From: Micrasema longulum
Taxonomy: Eukaryota; Arthropoda; Insecta; Trichoptera; Brachycentridae
Direction of reading: 5' to 3'
NCBI GenBank assembly: GCA_022494885.1
Contig: JAGVSM010004975.1
Location: forward strand, 109,730-173,729
Length of the DNA: 64,000 nucleotides
In this document: positions 47,101 to 58,001 of the stretch, piece by piece
Layout: each line of letters starts with the position of its first letter
Numbering within the stretch: position 1 is the first letter of the stretch
The notes under the pieces: generated by a model
Told to the model about the DNA's origin: nothing
The model's database searches: none
Seen by the model: only the letters and a program-made list of their open reading frames with translations
Translations under genes and position numbers: made by a program

Positions 47101-48866
47101 TGATCAACATGTGAGAACTAACTGAGAAATTATGTCTTCTGCAATTGTGTTTTTTAACCCAGTTTTGTGTTTTTTTGTTTCCTAGGGTTTTTGTGTCAGG
47201 TAATACGTAGGTATTGGATATACTATGCACATTTTAGGTATCGATTGACAGTAAAAAAGGATGAATTGCAGATAAGTTAGAAATCTTGCAAAATATTTTA
47301 AAACATACTTGTAGGAAAATGCTTTCCCGCCATTTGCTTTGATTTCCAATACTGTCTGAACATTTCCAGTCTCATTAATGTCAACGCAGACTATTGTACT
47401 TCCCAGGGCAGAGAACTGTAAACTAAGCTCCTTGCCAATTCCGTGTCCAGATCCTGTAACCTATTCACAGAATATATAAATTTATTAAATACTTAATTTT
47501 GTAATAATTATTAAACATTTGTATGAAAGGCTTATTGAATTTTGAAAGAAAAGAGTAATACAATAATGCTCATATTGAAAAGCTTAAAATGAATAAATTA
47601 TGATTTCTGATATTATTCAGTATTTTTTATGCCATTGAAATATTCATTTCTATGTAGGTATTAAAAGTATGATGTATGTAGGTATTGAAAATAAACTGTT
47701 TTTAAATGTGTCTGTTTTAAATACAAACTAAACAATAGTGTACTAATGAGAAAGCACGAAATTAAAGATCTTGGGATTGTTTTAGACTCTAAAGTACTTT
47801 TTAAATCGCATATCAATAAAATTACCTCCAAAGCAATGAGCATGTAAGGTTTCATAATTCGAATGAGTAAACACTTTGATAATGCAAAGACCCTAATTTC
47901 ATTATGTTATACGTTTTTCAGAAGCCATTTGGAATACGCGTCTCAGATATGGAATCCCCAGTACGCCATATATAAAACAAGAATAGACAACATTCAGAAC
48001 AAATTTATAAAATACCTAAAATACAAAACCGGTCTTTCTTATGTATCAACTTTCGCTGCCTCCACCTACCAAGGAATCACTTCTCTACTATACCGCAGAG
48101 GGTATGCGGACCGAATACTGCTTCACAAAATTAAGACAGGAATAAGTAGTTGACTGTGCAGAATTTAAATCAAGTTTAATAACAATACATGTTCCAGCCA
48201 GAATTTGTAGACGGTATCACCTGTTTAATGTACCAATAAGTAAAACATTGTACGTTAAAAATGCTTTTTTTCGTAGGACTTTTTCAGTGAATAATGCTAA
48301 ATTTAAAGACATAGACTACACAAACATCACTCTGTCAGATTGGAAACGGATTATGTAACTTAATAGACATTATAATAATTATTATGTACATCTCCCTTCC
48401 CCCCATTATCCTCTCTTCATGCATCCTTGTCCTAATCCCGCCCCATTTACAATAACTGTTAATTTAAAAAAAAGAGTATTTTCTATATTGCTACATGCTT
48501 CTTTTTTATTTAATATACATATATATGTAATGAATACATAAATTAATAAAATAGTTAGGGTTAACTATCTACTTCAAAAATATTAAATAATGTTCTCAAT
48601 ATACTTATTATCCTAAAATATTTTATGACCAACTGTATAAATAAGTTATTTTAAAAATATTTCACTGCATAATATTATTCCAGTAAAATAATATTTGGTT
48701 ACTTACTAAAACAATTTCTCCTTTGACTGATTTAGGTTCTTTGGGAGAAAATATTTTGTAAATAAATTCTACATGAGCCATGGCCATTTTGAAGAAAAGT
48801 ATGAAGATGTCCAGAATGAGGACTGCTGCTGAGTAGACCTTTAACCCAATACCTCGTTCATCTGGA
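44102..48866 (-). CDS. Short-chain dehydrogenase/reductase, SDR16C (retinol dehydrogenase/RDHE2-like), 5 exons
   Basis: Exons on the minus strand: 48866-48707, 47460-47309, 46749-46572, 45537-45355, 44365-44102 (TGA at 44104-44102). They join in frame. An N-terminal hydrophobic anchor (YSAAVLILDIFILFFKMAMA) is followed by GEIVLVTGSGHGIG, the NAD(P)-binding TGxxxGxG motif. Then CVDIN (end of the second beta strand), ILVNNAG, VNVFAHFW, the catalytic serine in ALSSMAG, YCGSK (YxxxK) and IYPYIVDTG. If translation starts at the internal Met (48787) the product is 285 residues and loses part of the anchor. The first exon begins at a strong acceptor (TTTATTGCAG), so an upstream exon, or the ATG at 48892 upstream of that acceptor, may supply the real start. 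In this family the enzyme oxidises or reduces retinoid or other lipid alcohols at the ER membrane; the substrate here is not known. Confidence 0.88.
45718..46225 (+). repeat. Dispersed repeat family P4 split by a tRNA-derived SINE
   Basis: P4 text AAAAATGTTTTCTTAGGTGT to ATGAACTACTCTGAACAATG (45820), then ATGTCACTAGTTCTCCGAAA (46033) to TAGTTCTGATAATATGATAC (46206). The intervening ~210 bp are an S4 SINE. Located in SDR intron 3. Confidence 0.65.
45825..46030 (-). mobile_element. tRNA-derived SINE, family S4
   Basis: Minus strand: head CGGGTTGTGGTCCTGTGGCT, B box GTTCGAATCCTAC near 45950, body TAATAGTGAGTTATTTACAA and an A-rich tail (poly-T at 45820-45831 on plus). A decayed plus-strand relative lies at 63250-63405. 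It interrupts a P4 repeat. Confidence 0.65.
47690..48360 (+). pseudogene. LINE reverse transcriptase C-terminal fragment in an SDR intron
   Basis: The plus frame reads KHEIKDLGIVLDSKVLFKSH, INKITSKAMSM, stop, GFIIRMSKHFDNAKTLISLC, then LEYASQIWNPQYAIYKTRID and NIQNKFIKYLKYKTGLS. Past a frameshift near 48150 the frame continues with ARICRRYHLFNVPIS and LSDWKRIM-stop. Only one stop and one shift are seen, so the copy is fairly recent. It is opposite to the SDR transcript in its first intron; the catalytic block is missing. Confidence 0.75.
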
Positions 48867-49475
48867 CTGCAATAAAAAAAGAGAAAAAACATGATATGAA
48901 AATTTATGAAAATCCCGCATCCATAGTAACAAATTTATTTTAGTTATTGAAAAAATATTTTTACTGAACCAGTGAGAGTTCCAGTGTGTGTTGTGAAGAT
49001 GTGTGATTTCGTGTGTGGCAATGCCAATATGTATATGTCGCTGCCAAGTTGTTAAATCAGTCACTCAATTGAAAGGATAAGTTGTTCATTCAATGCCGGC
49101 ATTCACTTGAATGACTAGGCCGTTCATTGAATGAATTAATGAACTGAACTGGTTGAAAGCTAGTCTTTTGGCAATGACTGCACCAGCAGCCACCGGGTTA
49201 GGTAAGGATGTGTTGGGTTGAGAAAATCACATTGAAACTAATTTTTGCCTAAAATTGACAGAAAACTAAAAAAAACGGCATTTAATTAACAGCCTAGCGG
49301 TCCAATTGTGTGGCTGATTCAACTATTTGGCGGCGACATATATATATAATGTAAATGTATATGTGGGAGAATAAAGGTGAATTCCATAGTCTTTGAGTGT
49401 GAGAATGCAAAATGATTGTAAGACTGTTGAGGTTTTTGGAAAAAATATATTTATAGTTTAGATAAGATCAGTACG

Positions 49476-49599
49476 TAATCTACCATGCAAGAGGTCTCGG
49501 GTTCAATTCCCGACGTGGTTGATATAAAATATTTATGTAAAAGGGTGTTTTCACACAAGAATATTTCATAGTCCCTGGACTGGCACCTGAAGCGTAAGA
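49476..49599 (+). mobile_element. SINE family S1, both ends missing
   Basis: Begins CTACCATGCAAGAGGTCTCG, B box GGTTCAATTCCCGACG near 49500, and runs to GGACTGGCACCTGAAGCGTA. Neither the head start nor the tail is present. Confidence 0.7.
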
Positions 49600-49619
49600 A
49601 TTCATTTGTATCGTATGAG

Positions 49620-49823
49620 AGATATATTTTTTATTCCATGTGCTTTTGCGGCAAGTTGTTGAAGACGCTTGGTCCTATGAACAGTGGCCTCATTCTGTAA
49701 CTAACTTGTTTCGTAAATTCATTCGTATCGTATGAGAGGGAACGAGAGCGAAATATGATTTTGATTGCGTTAGAGCGAGATGAATATATGACGAACGAAC
49801 GATCTTATGAAACGAAATTGCGA
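49620..49823 (+). repeat. Dispersed repeat family P5
   Basis: Contains TAACTAACTTGTTTCGTAAA, ATTCGTATCGTATGAGAGGG, AACGAGAGCGAAATATGATT and GACGAACGAACGATC, which recur inverted at 56041-56168. Function and ends unknown; it separates two SINE pieces. Confidence 0.5.
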
Positions 49824-49897
49824 CAGGATAAGCCTGCAGGTGACTTCGCTGTCTGTGCAGCGTTAGGAATTTAGATACTTTAAATAGTTCTTTTGAA

Positions 49898-50003
49898 TAG
49901 CGCATTTGCCTACCGTGCAGGAGGTCTCAGGTTCGATTTCCGACATGGTTGATGTGAAATATTTATTTAAAAGGGTGTTTTTACAGTAAAATATCTCATA
50001 GTC
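49898..50003 (+). mobile_element. SINE family S1, 3'-truncated
   Basis: Starts GCGCATTTGCCTACCGTGCA, B box GGTTCGATTTCCGACA near 49930, body AAATATTTATTTAAAAGGGT, stops at ATCTCATAGTC. Confidence 0.7.
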
Positions 50004-50451
50004 TTTTTATAAACTTTTTAAAATTAAATAAATTATTTAGTTAATAGTACTAGAATAAATTATTTGAATTTTTCTCGAAGCTTATCAGCAAGTTTCGCTG
50101 TGCTGGCTTGTATTGCATAAATTATTAAGAATATTATCTTAGTAATTATTTTGCCCTGGTCAAACAAACGCACATAATTAATGACAATCAATAAATTGGA
50201 TATAAATTTATTATCACAATATGGTTCAAACAAATGACTGTTGTTATTGAAAATGTTGTGCTCGTAATACCATCTTGTACTGTCGAGTATTTATCAATCA
50301 TAATACCTACATATTATGTACTAATTATATGAGGTTACTTGCATAATTTCTAAATATGTGAACAGTTAATCAATCCTAAACAATACACTCATAGTCAAAA
50401 ATAATTCATTTAATTTAAGAGTGGGCGTCCATTTTGACGAACCAGTTCATC

Positions 50452-51010
50452 ACTAATCAAAGATCGACGCCCATTTCATTCGTCATGGTGCACATTACTA
50501 CGACCTTCATCGAACTGTCTCACCCATCTCCTCATCATTGAATCACTTATCACATGTTCTCCGTACACATCACAGATCTGCTGATGAATGTTGACTGGTT
50601 TAATATTCTTCGCATTTATTTATATATTTCACGTTTTACATGAATTATAGACCTTATTTCAAAAGCGGCGGGATTTTTAGATTTATTCGGCATTTCAAAC
50701 ACAGCACACAGCTAACTCATAATAGCATAAACTAATCAAAGGTCAATATCCAATTCGTTCTTCGCCGTGCACATTATCACGACCTTCATTAAACTGTCTT
50801 AACCATCTCCTTTCAATTGAATCATTCATCACATGTTCTCCATAGACATAACAGATTTGTTGATAAATGTGGACTGATTTAATGTTTTCCGCATTAAGGA
50901 AACGAATTACAGACCTTATTTCTCAAACGGCGGGAATTTTTTATTTTATTCGGCATTTTAAACAAGCACCACAAAGCGTACCCAACACTCAGCTGACACA
51001 CAATAACATC
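50452..51010 (-). pseudogene. Tandem pair of mariner-like transposase N-terminal fragments
   Basis: The minus strand reads MPNKSKNPAAFEIRSIIHVK, then VNIHQQICDVYGEHVISDSM and MRRWVRQFDEGRSNVHHDE in the left copy. The right copy (50731-51010) repeats this with decay. The helix-turn-helix domain of mariner/SETMAR-type transposases has this text; the DDE part is missing. The two units start with ACTAATCAAAG and are 279 bp apart, so it is a head-to-tail duplication. Confidence 0.65.
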
Positions 51011-51129
51011 AACTTCTTCTCAATAGGTCAGGATTAGAACCACGCATGCGCGAAACTGTGATCAGAACGCTCATCTGCTTTCTGATTTCACTGCTGTTCT
51101 TAGAAACTTCAAATAAAACTTTAAAGGTC

Positions 51130-51216
51130 AAAACGCACTAAGGCGGCACTGCGCGACAACACGACACTGAAAACATTTTTTTTCGCGCGGCGCCGCAGTA
51201 GTGCAGTTTGACTTTA
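51130..51216. repeat. Short GC-rich inverted repeat
   Basis: GTCAAAACGCACTAAGGCGG at the left and GCCGCAGTAGTGCAGTTTGA at the right are imperfect inverted copies around a CpG-rich centre. They may be the fused ends of a deleted TIR element. The GACACTGAAAAC block also occurs at 3255. Confidence 0.4.
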
Positions 51217-51792
51217 AATCTTTTGAATATTACTAGTTTACATAATACTACAATTTTGTATATTAAATATTAATAGAGCAGACAATAATTGTATGTATGT
51301 GTGCTACCTACATAATATTTTACGATTCGCAGTTTGTCGTCAAAGAGGAAAATCAATAAGAATATATTTTTATTTTATAAACCGTCTACTTAATTACGTA
51401 TGCAGGTCGTTCACTTTAATGAAACAAGAAGACAGATGTACGTACCTACTCAAATATTTAAAATTTAATGAGAAAAAATATCAAAACACTTAAAAAACTA
51501 AAATTACACAAACAGTGTAGGTAACATGAATTCCCTTTTGTTATTATTTGTATTAGAAACTGTATTTTTTTTTTTTAAATACTAAAATAAAACTTTAACA
51601 TTTAATTTAATATAAGGCAGAAAAAAAAGTGGCAGTGCATGCAAAAAAAATAATTTAATCAGTGCATGTGTGTCCTAATCAGTGCATGTACTTATTAAAA
51701 TGCATGTCGTGTTGGTTTCATATTTTTGTGCAACAACTATGGTGAAGGTGTATAGTAGCTTTTGCATGTTGGTTTGCATGTTGGCTTAATTG

Positions 51793-51836
51793 GTGTCCTG
51801 ACGAAGAGACGGGTACGTCTCGAAACCGGTAGACAT
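51793..51836 (+). ncRNA. Hammerhead-ribozyme-like motif
   Basis: Arranged as stem I GTGTC (51793-51797), core CTGACGA (51798-51804), one extra A, stem II GAGAC/GTCTC with a GGGTAC loop (51806-51821), core GAAAC, a stem III of only ACC/GGT, H17 = A, and the stem I partner GACAT (51832-51836). All conserved core nucleotides are present. Irregular points: the extra A before stem II and the loop-less stem III, which would need dimer pairing as proposed for short-stem retroelement hammerheads. Activity untested. Confidence 0.45.
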
Positions 51837-52846
51837 AGAAAAGTTGGTAAGTGGTTATATACAAATATTTAATAACATTTAGTAAAATGTTTGATCACAA
51901 AGTTAATGCTTTAAATATTAATAATAATTGTAAATTACGAAAGGCAGATAGAATTTATGATAGTTTAGACAGATTTTCATCATTTTTTTATGTATGGCAG
52001 TTTTCTTCCAAAAAATCATTTTGATTGTGTTAAGGTATTTGTATAATAAAACGTTAAACAAAAAACATGCAAAAAGATATGTTTATATGGTACAATCATG
52101 TTCTATTATGCAAAGAACCGTATTTTTTATTCGCCCGAACACATACTTACTCCATTAATAATTGAGTAATAAATCATTCAAAACATTTCCAATGACTAAG
52201 AGATTTACGAAAAGCAGGAAGATCTATTGATTAGAGATACAGGGCCTTATTTATAATCCTGGGATTAAGTTACGCCTGGCATAGTGGTAGAATACGGATG
52301 GTAATACCATCCTTATTCTACTTGAAGTAGAAAAGTTTTTAAAAACTATAAATTCTCCTTTCAAGATAGGTAATTGTACAATTTTAAGTCTCATTTCAAG
52401 ACCAAATAGTAATAATATTTTTTCGGGCATTTTGTAAGATATTTGGTGAATTGAATTGAACAGGGAAAAAAAATGTAGGTACACAATAATGCATACTTAA
52501 CTTTAATCTCGCGTTTACGGACTTGAATTACTAACGAACTGGACGATAATCTATTTCGTATTTTTGGTCTGATGTGAATTCAAGTTTCATTATACCAACC
52601 TGTAAAAAAGATGAGCGTCTAAAATCCGGATTCAAAACTTGTTTCGTTTACATCAGTTCAAGGCCATTCATATTAACAATTTATCGTTTTCTTTACGATT
52701 TTTAAAACATTTTATTATAAATTAAAACTTTCCGCTATAAAAAAATACACGAAAAAGTCTGTGTGTAAATCGTATTCGGACCGACATATTTAAAAACTAA
52801 ATATATTACTTGGAAATAAGGGTTCGATTCTCAACAAGACCACAAT
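51837..52846. other. AT-rich spacer without gene
   Basis: No coding or RNA feature recognised; the 77-codon minus frame at 52251-52484 has no identifiable domain. Confidence 0.4.
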
Positions 52847-52849
52847 AAT

Positions 52850-53080
52850 ATTTCGCCGTGGTGCAGTTGGTTAGACGGCCAAATGTGAAACTGGCGTCGC
52901 GGGTCCGATTCCCGCCAGTTTCAAGAAATAAATCCATGAATTTTTTTCTCCATTGGTATGGGTGATGTAATGTATCTACTTGTATTTGGCTGAAGTTTGA
53001 AAACCCATAGAAGTATCTTGTTTTTTTATTCATGTTCATTTTACATGTTTTTTTTTCTCGTTCCTTTTTAATCATTATAT
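52850..53080 (+). mobile_element. tRNA-derived SINE, family S3
   Basis: Head GCCGTGGTGCAGTTGGTTAG, B box GGGTCCGATTCCCGCC near 52900, followed by a body unrelated to S1/S2 (CATTGGTATGGGTGATGTAA). The sequence before the B box (ACTGGCGTCGC) does not form a regular anticodon arm, so it is not a tRNA gene. It is the only copy in the window. Confidence 0.6.
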
Positions 53081-53792
53081 TTATTATGTATATTTTGTAA
53101 TGTATTGAGAATAAATTAGATATTCTGTAATGTTCTCAATCGTATTTTTCTGTAAATATTGTCTAGGTTAGGAACTTGTAATAACGGCCACAGTAATATA
53201 AATTTTATATTACGATGTTATATCTTTAGCAGCCAATGAAGTTTGTCAATTTTTGTATCTACCACATTATTGCAGAGTGCGGAGAGATGTATTATTCTTT
53301 GTTGAACTCTAAATAACATTTGCAATTAATTTTCGTTTTACCTAAATTGAGTGAATTACGTGCTCGTTCCGAAATATTCATAGGTCAATTTGAGATAAAA
53401 TGAGTTATTTTGTAATATTACATAGCCGGATTGATTTGTACTATATTATTATTTTTTATATATTAAATGGCAGGTAAATGCACTCACCAATACACTACTA
53501 GGCCGGTTAATCTCCACTCGATTTTATTTTGCAGGATTTTTACCAGAGAATGGCCACTAAAAAATATCAATTCACCCTAATTTTTACCGTGACGTGAGGA
53601 TATAACGTACTACCACGACCAGTGTGAAGTGGAAAGTAATATATCACGAAATCAGCTATATTTAAGCAGCAAAATAATCAAAAGTAGAATATAGAAAATC
53701 AATATTATTAAATATAAACAAGAAAAAAAACAAAATTGTATTCGTATAAGTATCCAAACTGCGTGAATAAGAACTTGATAGCATTTTTCTTG

Positions 53793-53932
53793 CACCACAA
53801 CAGGCCAGGAGGCCCAATTACAGTGGTAAATTACGGCACATAATACACAGGCTTGAGAATAATCACATTTATTATTTTATTTTCTCACCGGGAATCGAAC
53901 CCGGAACCTCCCGTTTGTAAGTCCAAGTTCCG
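53793..53932 (-). mobile_element. SINE family S2, head truncated
   Basis: Minus strand: GGTTCCGGGTTCGATTCCCG (B box), GTGAGAAAATAAAATAAT, AAGCCTGTGTATTATGTGCC, TAATTGGGCCTCCTGGCC, TGTTGTGGTGC. The A-box part is missing. Confidence 0.7.
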
Positions 53933-54070
53933 ATTTTGAGATACACACGCAGATATGTTAATAAATTAATTAAATTGATGTTTTTAAATAATAAAACATT
54001 GAAGTTAGGTAGTTAACCTATGTGAAAATGTAGTATTCATAATCTAATTCGAATAATTAAGTTCAGTCAA

Positions 54071-54152
54071 ACCCTTTGCACACCTCAAAGTCCGATTATC
54101 TCAGAATAAGTTCTTCAGAAATATCGCTCTGTTGCTTTGGGCTAGCGATATA
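54071..54152 (+). repeat. Dispersed repeat family P10
   Basis: CCTTTGCACACCTCAAAG and GTTGCTTTGGGCTAGCGATA recur inverted at 62477-62535, and the second block again at 63088-63118. Confidence 0.55.
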
Positions 54153-54324
54153 AAAAATATCAAAGTTTAAAGGATCAGTTCGTGATATTTTTAAATATTT
54201 ATATTCGCGTACCGTTCATTAATATTCTTGTGCAAAGAAATGTGTGTATTCTAAAGCCAAGCTCTATATGGTGGTACGGTACACCTTTTAATCTGTTGCA
54301 GTCCTGCTTAGTCGTTCGTTGGTC

Positions 54325-54573
54325 TCAAGCAGTTATGAAATAACCGCTGTGAGACGAAAAATCGGATTGACATACATCTTGAAAAAGCCGGTTAAAATAT
54401 GAACCAAGGTTAATCATTCCACATTCACTTTTGTTTTGAACTTGTTGTTCGGTTGCTAGAACTTGTCGGTTATCGGCTTTGGTAGAATAATCTATTATCT
54501 CGAAGTATGCCATCGCTTGTATGTGGTCATCGTTATTAAAGAAATTTGCACTGATCTGTGATGGTGCAACCAC
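54325..54573 (-). other. Unidentified 82-codon open frame
   Basis: Composition is more protein-like than its neighbours (ISANFFNNDDHIQAMAYFEI, STKADNRQVLATEQQVQ) but no family is recognised, and no splice sites or partner exons were found. It lies inside the possible 2.5-kb TIR element, so it may be a transposon remnant. Confidence 0.2.
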
Positions 54574-55364
54574 ATACGAGTATCAACCGTTTTAGGGCGT
54601 AACATAAAAACTACTGTTCATTGATTTTTGCTGTTTTCGGAGTCAGATTTAAAGTGGAAAATCTCACGAAAATCAACGCAAAATCACGCTAGTTTTAATA
54701 CAATATATATGTTCCTAGTTCCATTGAAAATTTAAACTGCGTATTAATGTGCTTTACGAATCATTAACCATTAACAGTAATAGCGAACGCCAATATTGTT
54801 TAAATTGAAGTTTATGTAGTTTTTGATGCATTGGACGATTTTTGAACGGCACCATAGTACATTTACTGTACATACGTCAGTGATAGTAAAACTGCTACCA
54901 GAAATTGAAAGAACAGACATTATTTTCAAAATATGCAATGTAATATTTGCACATACATAAATACCTTTATGATTGAAAGTACCTCTTTATTCATTGATAA
55001 AGTATACAATGCAACCATACAACAATACAACCAAAATTAAAATGAACATTTTAGTCACATTAAAATTTGTTACACTTTTTCATAAACATAAATAAGCTAA
55101 AAACGATTTTAAATTTAAAAATTGAGTAATAGGTTCTACTATATTGTTAACAATCATCGAAATATCTTCAAGTAGATATGCATTAGGTCCCTTGTTATAA
55201 TTATAAACCCTACAGTAGCTGTGCATTGTAATTGAAGAAAACTTCGAACGTACGTTCGAGTACTTGGTAAATCATAGCTGTAATAAATTGATGAATCCAA
55301 CAAAAGTTTTCTAACCTAAAAGTTATGTTCAATTTGTTATCAAAGAAACTGAACAATTAAATAT

Positions 55365-55556
55365 GTATCTCAGAGGCAGACGGATGCAAATCCAAACATC
55401 AAATGTTCAACAAAAGCCTAAAGAATCTACTTTCTCTAAATGTTTCTTATAATTTATATCATTAATTTGTATTTTCAGTATCAAATTACATTGATTCTTT
55501 GATTATAAGACTTACATTTCTTCGAAATCAATGGACATGATTTCAGATCTCAGATA
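55365..55556. mobile_element. GTACCTCAGAGGCAG-family TIR element, one end
   Basis: GTATCTCAGAGGCAGACGGA then GCAAATCC matches the right terminus of the 27756-28006 element, in inverse orientation, and AATCAATGGACATGAT matches its interior. The opposite terminus is missing or very diverged (CAGATCTCAGATATAC). Confidence 0.6.
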
Positions 55557-56040
55557 TACATTATTTCAAATATTGTAGAGAAGTGATAGAATGCGAATGT
55601 TTCTTCTATGCCTGATACTGAGCCAGTGTAGTTGCGTGCGATACTCGGTTATGTAGTCGAAGATTAAATATATAACGTATACAATCATTCTGCGATCGTT
55701 CCAACTTATCAAGCAATTCAGAATTAGCATCTAGCAAAAGTGTTGATACCTTTATTGATTGAAGAAAAATAAAAGTCTAAACTTTTTTCTCCCGACAATT
55801 TCCCAAAAGTGCGTTGGAAAAATCTTATTTTAAGCTCTCATTTTAAACGCGAGGTAGTCAGAAGTCAGAACCACGTGCTTTTTGTTGGAGGTTGTAGGAA
55901 CGTCTAGCTATATGTAAAGTTCGTCAGCCGGAGACCTCGAACTTCAGTGAAGGTCGTAGTATGTACCAACCGGCCTAACAAACAACTGCTTTATTTTATA
56001 TTTAATATCAGCACAAACACAAAGTAAACATATTCTGTCA

Positions 56041-56168
56041 TAACTTCGTTTCGTAAGTTCGTTCGTTCGTCATATATACATCTCACTCTGACGTAATCAA
56101 AATCGAGTGTCGCTCTCGTTCCCTCTTATACGATACGAATGAATACAAAGAATTAGTTACATAATAAG
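56041..56168 (-). repeat. Dispersed repeat family P5, inverse copy
   Basis: The minus strand gives TTCATTCGTATCGTATAAGA, GGGAACGAGAGCGACACTCG and ACGAACGAACGAACTTAC, the same order as 49668-49823. Confidence 0.5.
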
Positions 56169-56255
56169 GCCACAGATTATACTCTTTGTTAAGTGTGATT
56201 CGACATTCTTCCAGCAATTTATTGTAATTTGTATTTATCGATTCAATAAAACATA

Positions 56256-56783
56256 TTTTATTTTATTTTATTAACATAAACGGCAAATCTGCCTTTACAA
56301 ACATTTATAATACTAACATATTTGGCTTAATATATTTTTTTTAAACATAAATTTCCTTACACCCAAGATTTATAAAAAAAAATTAAACAAGATTTATATT
56401 TAAAAAATTAACCTTAAAATTATACAGCATATTCAGTAGAAAGTTTAAATAATAAAATATTCTACAGTAATACAACAAAAAAATCCTAAGTACTGTTTCA
56501 TACAGCTGGGCAAAGTGAACAAAAAACTGTATACATTATGAAATGCATGAATAAATCAATATAATTACCATTCACCATCTTTGAAAAAGTTCAAAAGGTT
56601 TGTTCTATGGGAACAATACCCTACACTAAATATATCAGATACGTGGAAATAACTACTGCCGAGTTCATGAACTCTATTTAATATGGCATTACAAGTATAC
56701 ACTGTCCGTGAATTGTTGCTACAAAACGGTGGCACCTGTCTAGTCATTCTTCCAGGCACCCTGAAGTTGATGAGAAATAACAA
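56256..56783 (-). pseudogene. Probable LINE C-terminus and 3' tail
   Basis: The minus frame 56783-56568 reads INFRVPGRMTRQVPPFCSNN, SRTVYTCNAILNRVHELG and stops after NLLNFFKDGEW, similar in layout to 'VP.R.TR....F..P...T.Y..N..L.R' C-termini of Jockey/CR1 LINEs. A TTTTATTTTATTTTA run at 56260-56275 is the complementary repeated tail. Assignment is tentative. Confidence 0.45.
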
Positions 56784-57560
56784 TTCAGAGCAATCCCATA
56801 TTGGATTTACAATTTGTTCTATTTATTTGTGTGTTATATTGTAAAAAACAAAAAATCCACGATATTATTTGGTAAGGGTACATTTATTGAGATTTGTGTC
56901 GAATGCAATAAATGCTTTATTTACTATCGACGAAATCACGAAAGGGATATTAAAATGGCCGCAACCATAGAATTAAGAATAGTGTGTACACTGTGTACCA
57001 GTGTACCTACATATAAAAAATAATTCAAATGACAATTGCTTTTTTTTTCTTATAGCGTCTTATGAAGGTACGACTGTAGAACGAATAGATAGAGAAAAAA
57101 AATATTTAAAAAAATTGCGATACGGTTGTTGCTTTTTGATCAAATAAAACAAAAATAATGAAATCCGCATTGAATTGGAAATGGTCAATTTCTTTATAAG
57201 TGGCGTTATTTCGTTCGATTCATTACAATTTTTAATGAAATATTGCGATAAACAACTAATCCAAATAATCGGTTATAAATTATTAACTAACCATTTCTAA
57301 TAATCGAATAATTGGTTTTCGAAACCATCAAATAATTTGCCTTACGACTATATTGAATCATAGCTGATTATTTGTATAATTGTACTACGAAATCAATTAA
57401 ATGGTGCTAAATAATGTCATCATTTTTTTTTTATAAATTCACGGTTAAAAAAAACAAATTGTTTATTTATCAGTTGATATTTCAAAATAGTATTTATACT
57501 TAAGTTTATAAATAAAACCCATAAACTTTAAGGGGAAAACATTAGATTATAAACAAAACG
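56784..57560. other. AT-rich spacer without gene
   Basis: No feature recognised; the 69-codon plus frame at 56814-57023 is not supported by any domain. Confidence 0.4.
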
Positions 57561-57564
57561 TAAG

Positions 57565-57740
57565 CATCTAAATTTGTTGCAACAGAGAGGAAAAACATTT
57601 TCGAGAAGGGAATACGGATGTCTAGGCATTTATTTACAAGGCTTATGACTTGTTATTGGCTAGTTTTAGTGGCCACTTTACACGGTGTGTAACATTCACT
57701 ATTCTGCCTGTGTTTAAACATTTGGCCATACTCAAAACAT
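57565..57740 (+). repeat. Dispersed repeat family P2
   Basis: AATTTGTTGCAACAGAGAGG, CATTTTCGAGAAGGGAATAC, TCTAGGCATTTATTTACAAG, ATTCACTATTCTGCC, then CATACTCAAAACATTGTTGA. The right TIR is lacking. Confidence 0.6.
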
Positions 57741-58001
57741 TGTTGAAAACGTAAGCAAATCAACCAATGGCGGGTTTTTTAAAAACAACTGAAAGTATAT
57801 GTTATTGATTGATTTGGTGTTTATTTTGTAGAACTCCATGTTTGAACTTATAATATAAGAAATAAAACACTGATTTGAGTTTTAATTCTACACAATTATG
57901 CTTAATGTACATGCTATACTTCATAAATATAATTTTATTTTTCACTTAAGTACCTTGAATTATATAACTACATAAGGACATTCAATCCACCTAATCTTCA
58001 C

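Larger units (their letters stand above)
53499..55979. mobile_element. Possible 2.5-kb TIR element
   Basis: Left TAGGCCGGTT (53499) and ACGTACTACCACGACC (53607) have inverted counterparts at the right (GGTCGTAGTATGT then ACCAACCGGCCTA, to 55979). The left arm has about 75 extra bases. Inside are an S2 SINE and AT-rich sequence, no transposase. Limits are tentative. Confidence 0.4.

Noticed and set aside
47027..47230. 67-codon minus frame in an SDR intron as an extra exon
   Set aside because: The neighbouring exons join perfectly in phase without it and it has no SDR motif.
52850..52925. tRNA gene near GTGGTGCAGTTGGTTAG
   Set aside because: No proper anticodon and acceptor stems could be drawn; better explained as an S3 SINE.
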